Part shown: positions 8,043-15,694 of the stretch, piece after piece
Layout of the letters: each line of letters starts with the position of its first letter
Position numbering within the stretch: the first letter of the stretch is position 1
Assembly: GCF_006363815.1 (NCBI RefSeq)
Contig: NZ_RRYT01000003.1
Span: forward strand, 124,001-188,000
Direction of reading: 5' to 3'
Source: Thermomonospora catenispora
Lineage (GTDB): Bacteria > Actinomycetota > Actinomycetes > Streptosporangiales > Streptosporangiaceae
Length of the DNA: 64,000 nt
Position numbers and translations under genes: made by a program
The notes under the pieces: model-generated
Told to the model about the DNA's origin: nothing
Database searches by the model: none
Seen by the model: only the letters and a program-made list of their open reading frames with translations

Positions 8043-9011
8043 TCAGGCGGTTTGCGCCTGCTGGTAGAGGGCCTGGGCCTCGGAACCGAAGTAGGGGCCG
8101 TACATGTAGCGGTCGAGCAGCGGGAAGTTCAGCCGGTAGCTGTTGACCGAGTTGAGCGTGCCGGTGCCGGTGGACTCGTCGAAGCCGCTGAACCACGGGC
8201 CGCCGCTGGAGCCGCCGGTCATGTCGCACACCAGGCCGATCGACCCGTACAGCAGGCTGGAGGAGGTCGTGCCGCTGCAGTAGGTCAGCGTGGAGCCGTC
8301 GTAGGGGGCCGCGGCCGGGTAGCCGAACGCGTACATCGGCTGCGTCCGCGACTGGTTGAACCCGATCGCCTGGCCGCCCACGACATCGGTGAGGTACTGG
8401 CCGTTCAGCGGGTTGAGCACGGCGGCGCCCACGTCGTAGGTGATGTTCTCCGAGGCCGCCCACTGCGCGGTGGCCAGCGTCTGCCGGGCGGTCCACGTGC
8501 CGTAGGGGGCGTTGCCGTTGTCGTAGCCCGGCACGAACACCCAGTTGGTGTGCCAGGCCCCGTCCAGCTTGACGCAGTGGCCCGCGGTGATGACGGTGCT
8601 TCTGTTCTGGCTGATCACCGCGCTGCCCGAGCAGGAGGCGGTGCGGCCCTGGTAGGTGAAGAACACCCGCCCGGTGGTGCGGACCACCTGGCCGCCGCCG
8701 GTCCAGGTGCCGCCGCCGTACGGGAACGCCAGCGGGGCGACCAGGCCGGGTCCCTGGGCCCGGCTGAGCGTGCGGCGCTGGGCGGACGTGGGGTTCAGCA
8801 GCCGTTCCATCGGGGTGGCCGAGAGCATCCGCTCGCGCGTCCAGAACGCCCTCACCTTCTGCTCGAGGGCGGCGCTGGTGGCCTGGGCGCGGGCGACGGG
8901 GTCGGGGGCGGCGACGGGTCGGGCGTGGGCGGGGGCCTGGGCCAGCAGCGGAGCGGCCAGGGCGGCGGCGCTCAGGGCGAGGAGGGCGCGCCTGCGGGGA
9001 GTCGATGCCAT
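8043..9011 (-). CDS. Secreted trypsin-like serine protease
   Basis: A 322-residue exported endopeptidase. The N-terminus has RRR followed by a hydrophobic segment ending in PAHA, an export signal that may be Tat-type. A propeptide-like stretch follows to about residue 95. The catalytic triad is visible: His145 in ITAGHC, Asp193 in TYDVGAAV, Ser269 in TGGSSGGPW. Cysteine pairs around the His and before the Ser are typical of chymotrypsin-fold enzymes. The ATG at 9011 was preferred over a GTG two codons earlier because GAGG stands five bases before it. It is monocistronic. Confidence 0.92.
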   Translation of the reverse strand: MASTPRRRALLALSAAALAAPLLAQAPAHARPVAAPDPVARAQATSAALEQKVRAFWTRERMLSATPMERLLNPTSAQRRTLSRAQGPGLVAPLAFPYGGGTWTGGGQVVRTTGRVFFTYQGRTASCSGSAVISQNRSTVITAGHCVKLDGAWHTNWVFVPGYDNGNAPYGTWTARQTLATAQWAASENITYDVGAAVLNPLNGQYLTDVVGGQAIGFNQSRTQPMYAFGYPAAAPYDGSTLTYCSGTTSSSLLYGSIGLVCDMTGGSSGGPWFSGFDESTGTGTLNSVNSYRLNFPLLDRYMYGPYFGSEAQALYQQAQTA

Positions 9012-9345
9012 GGTCACCTCTTTCTGGAGGGAAACCTGGCCCGGAAACTACCCTTTGCCCCTTTTGTCGTCCATAGTGCGATCTGTAGATAGAGGTGTGT
9101 TATGTCACAGAAAATGTGCCCTTGAATGATGTGGGCTTTTGTGTAAGGGCGTGCTCGTCAACGCCGGCTCGTGACGGGCGGTGTCCCCGACGGCGATGGT
9201 CAGGGCCGGTTTTCCGGCGGCGCGTCGGATCGGGCCGCGGTCGCAGTGGGCGTCGTCGTCGCGGACCGTGCGCAGGCGGCCCGTTCCGCCCGTCGCGGCC
9301 GGGTGTCGCCCCGTCGTCGTCACGGCCGGGGAGGTCGGAGAGGGC
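9012..9345. other. Intergenic region without a convincing gene
   Basis: Bases 9040-9140 are markedly AT-richer and probably hold the protease promoter on the minus strand. The remaining part is GC-rich; an open frame on the minus strand (9105-9323) has no ribosome site and unnatural composition. Confidence 0.5.
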
Positions 9346-9795
9346 TCACCGGTCGGTGCGGGCTCCCCGGCCGCTGGGGGAGTGGGCGCCCTGCCGGGCG
9401 GGCCGTCCGCAGTGCGCGCAGGTGACGACCGGGTCGAGGACGCGGCCGCAGGAGTGCTGCCAGCGCACCGGCGGGTCGTCGGGGTTGAGGTGCCGGTCGC
9501 CCCACTTCATCAGGGCGAGCAGCACGTCGCCGAGCTCGCGGCCGGCGGAGGTGAGGTGGTACTCGTAGCGCGGCGGGCGGTCGCTGTAGCGTTCGCGGCG
9601 CAGGATGCCGGCCGCCTCCAGTTTGCGCAGCCGGTTGGTGAGGATGTCGCGGGGCGCGCCGGTGTTGCGGACGATGCCGTCGAACCGGTGCACGCCGTGG
9701 AAGAGCTCCCGGACGGCCAGCAACGTCCAGCGCTCGCCGACCAGCTCCAGGGTGTCGGCGATGGAGCACGGACGAGGACTGACGTCCTTGGGCAT
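9346..9795 (-). CDS. HxlR-family transcriptional regulator
   Basis: A 149-residue winged-helix regulator of the HxlR/YodB type. Key features: the N-terminal Cys of CSIADTLELVGERWTLLAVR, FHGVHRFDGIV, GAPRDILTNRLRKLEAAGIL in the recognition region, and YHLTSAGRELGDVLLAL. A C-terminal CxxC pair (VVTCAHCGRP) might bind metal or sense redox state. It is encoded downstream of the MFS pump gene on the same strand, separated by a strong terminator, so it has its own promoter. The same 20-bp site precedes both genes, pointing to control of both by this protein. Confidence 0.9.
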   Translation of the reverse strand: MPKDVSPRPCSIADTLELVGERWTLLAVRELFHGVHRFDGIVRNTGAPRDILTNRLRKLEAAGILRRERYSDRPPRYEYHLTSAGRELGDVLLALMKWGDRHLNPDDPPVRWQHSCGRVLDPVVTCAHCGRPARQGAHSPSGRGARTDR

Positions 9796-9806
9796 GACCA
9801 CAGATT

Positions 9807-9826
9807 AGTCGGGTTCTCCAACTCAA
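9807..9826. promoter_or_regulatory. Probable HxlR operator at its own promoter
   Basis: AGTCGGGTTCTCCAACTCAA on the plus strand, 12 bases before the hxlR-type ATG. It matches the site at 11301-11320 in 14 of 20 positions, including the whole TCCAACTCAA end. The core is an imperfect inverted repeat (AGTYGG...CCAACT). Confidence 0.6.
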
Positions 9827-9829
9827 GAG

Positions 9830-9863
9830 GTCGCCCCGGCCGCGTCGGCGCGGCCGGGGCGAC
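9830..9863 (-). terminator. Terminator of the MFS gene
   Basis: Perfect 15-bp stem (GTCGCCCCGGCCGCG and its complement) with a four-base loop, immediately after the MFS stop on the minus strand and before the hxlR promoter. Confidence 0.75.
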
Positions 9864-9873
9864 CCCGCCCCCG

Positions 9874-11286
9874 TCAGGCCGCCTGTCCGCGCCGGATGAA
9901 CGATGCGACCGCTCCGGCCGCCGCCGTCGCCCCCAGGGTCAGCAGCCAGCCGCCGTCGAAGGCGGCGTGCGCCTCCTCCGTCCCCTCGGGCGAGCCCAGG
10001 GCGGCGACCAGCATCGCGACGCCCAGCACCATGCCGACCTGGCGGGCCATGGTGACCACCGCCGAGCCGGTGGCGAAGCTTCGCGGCGGCAGCGCGGCGA
10101 CCGCGGCGCTGATCAGAGTGGGCAGGGTGAGGCCGACGCCGACGCCGGTCAGCAGCATGCCGGGCAGCAGCCCGGTCAGATAACCGCCGTCCGGCCGCAG
10201 GGCGACCGCCCACCAGCCGATCCCGGCCGCGAACAGGGCGCAGCCGGCGGCGGCGACCGGGGCCGGACCCACCCGCCGCACGATCGACCCGGCGCCGACC
10301 GCCAGCGCGGGCACCATCAACGGGCCGGGCGCGATCGCCAGCCCGGTGCGCAGCGGCGACCACCGCCACATCTCCTGGCACCACAGCACCGCCGACAGCA
10401 GCATCGCGGCGAAGGCCACCGCGAACAGCACGTTGGCCAGCGTCGCGGAGCCGAAGGCCGGCACCCGCAGCAGCGCCGGCGGCACGATGGGATCGGGGTG
10501 GCGGGCCGACCGGATCGCGAACACCGCGGCCAGCAGGACCGCCGCGACCAGGCAGCCGATCACCTTCGCCGAGGACCAGCCCCACTCCTCGCCGCGCACC
10601 AGCCCCAGGGCGAGCGCGGCGACGGCGATCGTCAGAACGCCCGCGCCCGCCAGATCGTGGTGCCGCGCATCGCGCGCCGCCGGGGTGCGGGGCAGGACGC
10701 GGAGCCCGGCGACCACCGCGGCGACGCCCACGGGCAGGTTGATCAGGAACGCCCAGCGCCAGTCGACCTGGCACAGCAGGCCGCCGGCGACCGGGCCGAG
10801 CGCGGCGGCCAGCCCGCTGATGGCCGTCCACCCCCGGACCGCCGCGGTCCGCCGCTCCGGCGGGGCGGCGGCCAGCAGCAGGCCCAGTGAGGCGGGCGTC
10901 AGCATGGCCGCCCCGGCCGCCTGCGCGATCCGGGCGGCGACCAGCGCCCACACCGACGGCGCCAGCGCGCACAGCGCCGAGGCCACGGTGAAGATCGCGG
11001 TCCCCAGCAGGTAGGCGCGCCGGGCGCCCGCCCGGTCGGCCAGGTCGCCCAGCGGCACCAGCAGCGCGGCGAAGACCACGGCGTAGGCGTTGAGCACCCA
11101 CGACAGCGCCGACAGCGAGGAGCCGGACAGGTCCTCGCCGATCTCGGGCAGGGCCACGTTGACGATGAAGGTGTCGAGGTTGGACATCGCCACCCCGGCG
11201 GCCACCACCGTGAAGACCGGGCCCAGCCGCGCCGCGGGCGGCCCGGCCCCGGGGGCGGCGCCGGTACGGGTGTCGGGACGGGTCAC
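9874..11286 (-). CDS. MFS efflux transporter, DHA2 (EmrB/QacA) type
   Basis: A 470-residue inner-membrane drug:H+ antiporter with about 14 hydrophobic segments. Motif C-like and loop 2-3 motifs are visible: LDTFIVNVALPEIGEDL in the first helix (motif D1 of 14-helix pumps), GDLADRAGARRAYLLG between helices 2 and 3 (motif A), and GLAAALGPVAGGLL (motif C). The GTG start has GGAGG five bases upstream. The HxlR regulator is next on the strand, and the shared operator covers this promoter. The substrate is unknown. Confidence 0.92.
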   Translation of the reverse strand: MTRPDTRTGAAPGAGPPAARLGPVFTVVAAGVAMSNLDTFIVNVALPEIGEDLSGSSLSALSWVLNAYAVVFAALLVPLGDLADRAGARRAYLLGTAIFTVASALCALAPSVWALVAARIAQAAGAAMLTPASLGLLLAAAPPERRTAAVRGWTAISGLAAALGPVAGGLLCQVDWRWAFLINLPVGVAAVVAGLRVLPRTPAARDARHHDLAGAGVLTIAVAALALGLVRGEEWGWSSAKVIGCLVAAVLLAAVFAIRSARHPDPIVPPALLRVPAFGSATLANVLFAVAFAAMLLSAVLWCQEMWRWSPLRTGLAIAPGPLMVPALAVGAGSIVRRVGPAPVAAAGCALFAAGIGWWAVALRPDGGYLTGLLPGMLLTGVGVGLTLPTLISAAVAALPPRSFATGSAVVTMARQVGMVLGVAMLVAALGSPEGTEEAHAAFDGGWLLTLGATAAAGAVASFIRRGQAA

Positions 11287-11300
11287 GACCCCTCCAGGTA

Positions 11301-11320
11301 AGTAGGAAAATCCAACTCAA
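11301..11320. promoter_or_regulatory. Probable HxlR operator before the MFS gene
   Basis: AGTAGGAAAATCCAACTCAA on the plus strand, 15 bases before the MFS start. The inverted repeat is AGTAGGA-N3-TCCAACT. A further related half-site pair (AGTTGG-N6-CAAC) lies at 11343-11358 in the opposite orientation. Confidence 0.6.
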
Positions 11321-11371
11321 TGCCGATCACTGTGACATTGTCAGTTGGAAAAAACAACCCTCTACTGCGGG

Positions 11372-11401
11372 GGGCGGCCCGGGACCGGTCCCGGGCCGCC
11401 C
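11372..11401 (-). terminator. Terminator of the doxX gene
   Basis: A perfect 30-bp palindrome (half-site GGGCGGCCCGGGACC) directly after the DoxX stop on the minus strand. Confidence 0.75.
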
Positions 11402-11414
11402 GCGGGAGGACGGG

Positions 11415-11828
11415 TCAGCGGCGCAGCAGAGAGCGCAGCAGGGCGCGGGTCTCGGCGCGGCGGTCGTGGGCGACCAGGGCGAAGATCACGGCCAGGGCGG
11501 CGGGGAACAGGGCGAACGCGGGGACCAGCACCAGGATCTGGGTGAGGACGGCGCCGATCATCAGACCGATCAGCCCGATGGCGGCCGGCCCCGACAGGCG
11601 GGGGATGACCAGGGCGACGGCCCCGGCGGCCTCGACGGCGCCGGTGAGGTAGCGGAACCACTGGCCCCAGCCGATCGCCTCGAAGGTCTCCACGGCGTAC
11701 TGCTCGCCGAAGAACTTCGGCATCGCCGAGCCGATGAGCAGGAAGGCGGCGATGAGGATCTGCAGGACCCACAGCACACGGCGGCGGGCGGAGCGGACCG
11801 GGGCGGTGGAGAGGGTCTGGGCGGTCAT
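11415..11828 (-). CDS. DoxX-family membrane protein
   Basis: A 137-residue DoxX-like protein with four predicted membrane helices: LWVLQILIAAFLLIGSAMPK, a central pair beginning VEAAGAVALVIPRL and GLIGLMIGAVLTQILVLV, and a last helix around ALAVIFALVA. The PKF motif after helix 1 is typical. Family members are linked to redox stress and quinone metabolism. Its promoter carries the ECF42-type pattern shared with the YCII gene, which places it in the regulon of the sigma factor encoded immediately upstream on the same strand. Confidence 0.88.
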   Translation of the reverse strand: MTAQTLSTAPVRSARRRVLWVLQILIAAFLLIGSAMPKFFGEQYAVETFEAIGWGQWFRYLTGAVEAAGAVALVIPRLSGPAAIGLIGLMIGAVLTQILVLVPAFALFPAALAVIFALVAHDRRAETRALLRSLLRR

Positions 11829-11874
11829 GTCCGAGGTCCTTTCGGGACGACGTCGAGTGCGGTTTCGTCCATGC

Positions 11875-11901
11875 GTCGTCCCGGGGACGCTCAGATCGAC
11901 A
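11875..11901 (-). promoter_or_regulatory. ECF42-type promoter of doxX
   Basis: Minus strand: TGTCGA (11901-11896), 17-base spacer, CGAC (11878-11875). An A-tract (AAAAAATCCG) lies seven bases upstream of the -35. The architecture equals that at 13738-13764. TGTCGA with CGA/TC is the published ECF42 consensus as I recall it. Confidence 0.7.
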
Positions 11902-11927
11902 CCCGCCCGGATTTTTTCGCGGAAGCC

Positions 11928-13223
11928 CTAGCCGGGGCGTTCGGCCAGCTCGGCGGCCCGTCTGTGCAGCAGCCGGCGCTCGGGGGCGTTGCGGGTCAGC
12001 GCCGCGGCCCGCGTGAACTCGGCGGCGGCCTCGGCGGTGCGGCCCAGCCGGGCCAGCAGGTCGCCCCGCACGCTCGGCAGCAGGTGGTAGTTCTTCAGGG
12101 ACGGCTCATCGACCAGGGCGTCGACGATCGCCAGTCCGCGTTCGGGACCGAAGGCCATGCCCACGGCGACCGCCCGGTTCAACTCCACGACCGGGGACGG
12201 GGCGGTGCGGGCCAGCAGTTCGTACAGGCCGACGATCTGCACCCAGTCGGTGTCCTCGGCGGTGGCGGCCTGAGCGTGGCAGGCGGCGATGGCGGCCTGC
12301 AGGACGTAGGGGCCGGGCGGGCCGCCGAGGGCCCGGGCGCGCAGCAGCGAGGCGAAGCCGCGGTGGATCAGCAGCCGGTCCCACCGGCCGCGGTCCTGCT
12401 CCAGCAGCGGGACGGGCTCACCGGACGGGCCGGTCCGGGCGCGCATGCGGGAGGCCTGGATCTCCATCAGCGCCACCAGACCGTGCACCTCCGCCTCCTC
12501 GGGCGCCAGTTCGGCCAGCACCCGGCCCAGCCGCAGGGCCTCCCGGCACAGGTCGGCGCGGATCCACTCGTCCCCGGCCGTGGCGGCGTAGCCCTCGTTG
12601 AAGATCAGGTAGATGACCTCCAGCACGGACGCCAGCCGGGCGGCGCGCTCCGGGCCGGCGGGCACCTCGAACGGCACCCCCGCCTGCGCCAGGGTCCGCT
12701 TGGCCCGGACGATCCGCTGCGCGACGGTCGACTCGGACGTCAGGAAGGCCCGTGCGATCTCGTCGGTGGTCAGCCCGCCGAGCGTCCGCAGGGTCAGCGC
12801 GACCCGGGCCGGGGTGGACAGCACCGGATGGCAGGCGGTGAACACCAGCCTCAGCAGGTCGTCTTCGATCCGCTCCGGATCCAGGGCGGTCTCCAGGTCG
12901 GCGTCGTCGCCCTCGGTCTCCAGCTCATGGCCGAGTTCGGCGATCTTGCGTTCCAGCCGCCGCTCTCGGCGGATCAGGTCGACGGCCCGGCGCTTGGCGA
13001 CGACCATCAGCCAGGCTCCGGGGTTGTCGGGCACCCCGGAGCCGGGCCACTGCTCCAGCGCGGCGACCAGCGCGTCCTGCGCCAGCTCCTCGGCCAGCCC
13101 GAGATCGTTGACCAGCCGCGCCACGGCCGCGATGATCCGCGGCGACTCCAGCCGCCAGACCGCGTCGATGGTGCGGTGAACGCTGGACGGCTCCCGCTCC
13201 GGCTGCGTCACGGATCCGATCAC
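11928..13223 (-). CDS. ECF42-type RNA polymerase sigma factor with C-terminal helical extension
   Basis: A 431-residue extracytoplasmic-function sigma factor. Sigma region 2 lies around residues 25-95 (VARLVNDLGLAEELAQDALV, then NPGAWLMVVAKRRAVDLIRR) and region 4 around 135-185 (LTLRTLGGLTTDEIARAFLT, ESTVAQRIVRAKRTL). About 230 further residues form the TPR-like extension that defines group ECF42: EVIYLIFNEGYAATAG, LLIHRGFASLLRAR, VELNRAVAVGMAFGPERGLA. There is no anti-sigma factor. The DGPF/YCII partner is directly upstream, as is usual. GTG 13211 is an alternative start; neither has a strong ribosome site. Confidence 0.92.
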   Translation of the reverse strand: MIGSVTQPEREPSSVHRTIDAVWRLESPRIIAAVARLVNDLGLAEELAQDALVAALEQWPGSGVPDNPGAWLMVVAKRRAVDLIRRERRLERKIAELGHELETEGDDADLETALDPERIEDDLLRLVFTACHPVLSTPARVALTLRTLGGLTTDEIARAFLTSESTVAQRIVRAKRTLAQAGVPFEVPAGPERAARLASVLEVIYLIFNEGYAATAGDEWIRADLCREALRLGRVLAELAPEEAEVHGLVALMEIQASRMRARTGPSGEPVPLLEQDRGRWDRLLIHRGFASLLRARALGGPPGPYVLQAAIAACHAQAATAEDTDWVQIVGLYELLARTAPSPVVELNRAVAVGMAFGPERGLAIVDALVDEPSLKNYHLLPSVRGDLLARLGRTAEAAAEFTRAAALTRNAPERRLLHRRAAELAERPG

Positions 13224-13253
13224 AGCATCGTCGGGGACGGTCGGGCAACCGAT

Positions 13254-13289
13254 CGTCCGCCGCGCCCTCCGGGGAGGACGCGGCGGACG
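13254..13289 (-). terminator. Hairpin between the YCII gene and the sigma gene
   Basis: Arms CGTCCGCCGCG/CGCGGCGGACG enclose a second stem CCTCC/GGAGG. It could terminate or attenuate read-through from the strongly promoted YCII gene into the sigma gene. Confidence 0.5.
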
Positions 13290-13326
13290 GCACGGTGCCC
13301 CTCACCCTCCGCGGGACGAGGAGGGG

Positions 13327-13677
13327 TCACTGACCGGGGAGGTCCTCCGGGCCGAAGACCTGCTTGATGACGCCGCGGCCGTCGCCGACGATCTGCCAGA
13401 ACCGCTTGGACAGCTCGATGGCCTCCTCCCGGCTGCGGACCTCGACCAGCGCGAAGCCGACCACCGTCTCCTTGGACTCGCTGAAGGGGCCGTCGGTCAC
13501 GGTGATCTTGCCGTCCTTGGCGGTGATGTAGGTGCCGCCGGGCTCCAGCCCGCCGGTGGCCAGCAGCACGCCGGCCTTGCTCATCTCGGCGATGAACGCG
13601 CCCATCTCGGCCTCCAGCCGCTCGCTGGGCGGCTCCTGGGGCGAGCCGTCGTCGGTCGTCATCATCAGGAATCGCAT
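13327..13677 (-). CDS. YCII/DGPF-domain protein, ECF42 partner
   Basis: A 116-residue protein of the YCII-related DGPF family. The signature TVTDGPFSESKETVVGF is at residues 60-75, followed by VEVRSREEAIELSKRF. These small alpha/beta proteins accompany ECF42 sigma factors and are their main known targets; an enzymatic role is unproven. ATG has AAGGAG at good spacing (GGAGACAGACG). The promoter shows TGTCGA-N17-CGAC. The frame stays open upstream, but that part lacks coding character. Confidence 0.92.
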   Translation of the reverse strand: MRFLMMTTDDGSPQEPPSERLEAEMGAFIAEMSKAGVLLATGGLEPGGTYITAKDGKITVTDGPFSESKETVVGFALVEVRSREEAIELSKRFWQIVGDGRGVIKQVFGPEDLPGQ

Positions 13678-13737
13678 CGTCTGTCTCCTTGTCACGGCGG
13701 TGCCGGCGGGTCCGTTCCACCGGCCTCTCGCTGACGC

Positions 13738-13764
13738 GTCGAACGGCGGGCCGCCCGATCGACA
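13738..13764 (-). promoter_or_regulatory. ECF42-type promoter of the YCII gene
   Basis: Minus strand: TGTCGA (13764-13759), 17-base spacer, CGAC (13741-13738), about 60 bases before the ATG. An A-tract (AAAAATCCG) sits eight bases upstream of the -35, as at doxX. Confidence 0.72.
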
Positions 13765-14284
13765 TGACGGCCGGATTTTTCTCCAGGAATTTCTTCGAGA
13801 TGCGTTCGCCCAGGTCGGCGGCCTGTGCGCCGGTGCGTCGAGCACGGACCCGCGGCCGGCTGCGGCGCGGGGGAGGCGGGGCGAGGGCGGGCCGTGCGTC
13901 CAGGGCACCGGACGGTGCGCCGGCGGCGGGGCCGGATCGGGCAGGCGGGATCGGGGAGCGGAGCGAGACCTCTGCGGGATCGTCCGGAGCGCGGCCGGGG
14001 AGGCGGGGACCCGGCCCGCGCGCGGGCCTGCCGGCGTCGGCCGCAAGGAGACGACGGGCGGGCGGCCCGTCTCGGGCCGGCGGGCCCCGGATCGCCGGCC
14101 TCCGGAGGGGCCGGCCGGGCGGGGCGGCGCGTCCTCGGCCGCGCGGATCGCGACCGCGCCCCGCCTCTCCCGCGTCGGCGGATGCTTCAACCGCCTGATC
14201 GTGTTCTCGACAACGGCTATTTCCGTACGTCCGGGACGGATCGGACGACATTGTCGAACGGGCGAGGTGATTTCGTCATTTCTG
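13765..14284. other. GC-rich gap without a supported gene
   Basis: Open frames on both strands here are long only because the region is GC-rich. None has a ribosome site, a recognisable motif or natural composition. The base composition becomes AT-richer from about 14190, where regulatory sequence for the next gene begins. Confidence 0.5.
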
Positions 14285-14361
14285 TTGACAGCGCGGCGGC
14301 GGCGGTCGAATCATCATCGATGATGCCCACATTTTGATCGTCATGCCCACTATTCGGGCAT
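14285..14361 (+). promoter_or_regulatory. Promoter and operator cluster before the ATPase-hydrolase gene
   Basis: TTGACA (14285-14290) with a weak -10 (AATCAT) 18 bases on. The palindrome CATCATCGATGATG (14312-14325) overlaps the -10. Direct repeats TGATGCCCAC and TCATGCCCAC start exactly 20 bp apart (14321, 14341), and ATGCCC-N7-GGGCAT lies at 14343-14361. Confidence 0.45.
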
Positions 14362-14385
14362 GGCCGGATGTTAGGCGGACCCGAC

Positions 14386-15618
14386 GTGACCACCGCTCCC
14401 GCGCGGCAACGACCTGTCGCAGACCGGCGGCTTCCCGATTCGTTGCGCGCTCCCGCCATTGCCCGGCGGTGGGTGGAGCGGACATTCCGCCGGTGGAATC
14501 CGGACTCAGGCGATGAGGCCGCCGCCCTGCTGGGAGAACTCACCAGCGAATTGGTCACCAATGCGATCATGCACGCCATTCCGGCCGAACGCGGCCGACG
14601 CGCACTGGCGATCCGGATGATCGCGGACGGCGAGGGCGTCCGCGTCGAGGTGCACGACCCCGACCCCGCCCTGCCGACGATGCGCGTGCCCGACCGGGCG
14701 GCCGAGAGCGGACGCGGCCTGTTCCTGGTGGACGCCCAGGCCGCCCGATGGGGCGCCGTCCGCCGTCCCGACGGGCGCGGCAAGCACGTCTGGTTCAGCC
14801 TTCCCTGCGCGAGCGCACCCCCCGCATCCCCCGAAAGCCCGGACGAAGGAGAATCCCCCATGTCCGTCGCCCTGCCCCACGACGTCCACGGAACCGGGCC
14901 CCACCGGGTGATCGCATTGCACGGCTGGTTCGGCGACCGCACCCAGTGGCGCGGGCTCCACCCCTACCTGGACGGCGACGCCTTCACCTACGCGTTCCCC
15001 GACTACCGGGGGTACGGCGACGCCCGCGACCTCACCGGCGACTACACCCTGGCGGAGATCGCCGGAGACGTGATCGCCCTCGCCGACAAGCTCGGCTGGG
15101 ACACCTTCTCCCTGATCGGCCACTCGATGGGCGGGACGGTCATGCAGCGGGTCATGCTGGACGCCCCCGGCCGCGTGCGCAAACTGGTGGGCATCTCCCC
15201 GGTGCCCGCCTGCGGAGTGCCGTTCGACGAGGAGAGCTGGGCGCTGTTCGCCGGCGCCGCCGCCCGGCCCGCCGACCGCCGCGCCATCATCGACTTCACC
15301 ACCGGCAGCCGGATGCCGTCCCGCTGGCTGGACCGGATGGTCGCCGCCTCGGTCGGCAACAGCGACCCGGCCGCGTTCCGCGCCTACCTGGACGCCTGGG
15401 CGCGCACCGACTACCACCGGGAGGTCATCGGCAACCCCACCCCGGCCCTGATCATCGCCGGGGCCCACGACCCTGCGCTGTCCCCCGACGTCATGCGGCG
15501 GACCTGGCTGGAGTGGTACCCCAACGCTGAGCTGACGGTGCTGGCCGACGCCGGCCACTACGCCGTCGAAGAGACCCCGCTGGCCCTGATCTCCCACATC
15601 GAGGGTTTCCTGCGATGA
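14386..15618 (+). CDS. RsbW-like ATPase fused in frame to an alpha/beta hydrolase
   Basis: One uninterrupted 410-residue reading frame joins two domains. Residues 1-145 are a GHKL/HATPase of the anti-sigma RsbW type: ELTSELVTNAIMHA (N box) and ESGRGLFLVDAQAARWG (G2 box). After a Pro/Ser/Glu linker, residues 159-410 are an alpha/beta hydrolase: VIALHGWFGDRTQW, nucleophile in LIGHSMGG, AGAHDPAL and DAGHYAVEE supplying Asp and His. At the junction AAGGAG stands eight bases before ATG 14860, so a separate 252-residue hydrolase is probably also made. An ATG at 14368 is an alternative overall start. In Bacillus the hydrolase RsbQ works with a sigma-B phosphatase, so a stress-signalling role is possible but inferred. 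Confidence 0.8.
   Translation: MTTAPARQRPVADRRLPDSLRAPAIARRWVERTFRRWNPDSGDEAAALLGELTSELVTNAIMHAIPAERGRRALAIRMIADGEGVRVEVHDPDPALPTMRVPDRAAESGRGLFLVDAQAARWGAVRRPDGRGKHVWFSLPCASAPPASPESPDEGESPMSVALPHDVHGTGPHRVIALHGWFGDRTQWRGLHPYLDGDAFTYAFPDYRGYGDARDLTGDYTLAEIAGDVIALADKLGWDTFSLIGHSMGGTVMQRVMLDAPGRVRKLVGISPVPACGVPFDEESWALFAGAAARPADRRAIIDFTTGSRMPSRWLDRMVAASVGNSDPAAFRAYLDAWARTDYHREVIGNPTPALIIAGAHDPALSPDVMRRTWLEWYPNAELTVLADAGHYAVEETPLALISHIEGFLR
14846..14862 (+). promoter_or_regulatory. Internal ribosome site and start of the hydrolase domain
   Basis: AAGGAG (14846-14851), eight-base spacer, ATG (14860-14862), inside the fusion frame exactly where the hydrolase domain begins (MSVALPHDVHG). It is stronger than the site for the upstream domain. 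Confidence 0.7.
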
Positions 15619-15694
15619 CCGGCGCACGGGAGCGGACCGGCGCCCGGGCGGCCGCGCGTCGTCCGGCGACGGCCCGCGGGATCGGTGATGCCCC

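Noticed and set aside
9105-9323. 72-codon frame on the minus strand upstream of the protease
   Set aside because: No ribosome site, no conserved pattern, and it lies in the likely promoter region.
11329-11335. TGTCACA on the minus strand near the MFS gene
   Set aside because: No CGTC at 16 bases; the sequence there is part of the HxlR operator region.
11466-13367. Long plus-strand frame opposite the ECF42 sigma gene
   Set aside because: Shadow of the sigma factor and DoxX genes; no ribosome site and unnatural composition.
13765-14198. Several overlapping frames between the YCII gene and the ATPase-hydrolase gene
   Set aside because: All are Arg/Pro/Gly/Ala-rich, overlap each other on both strands and lack starts with ribosome sites.
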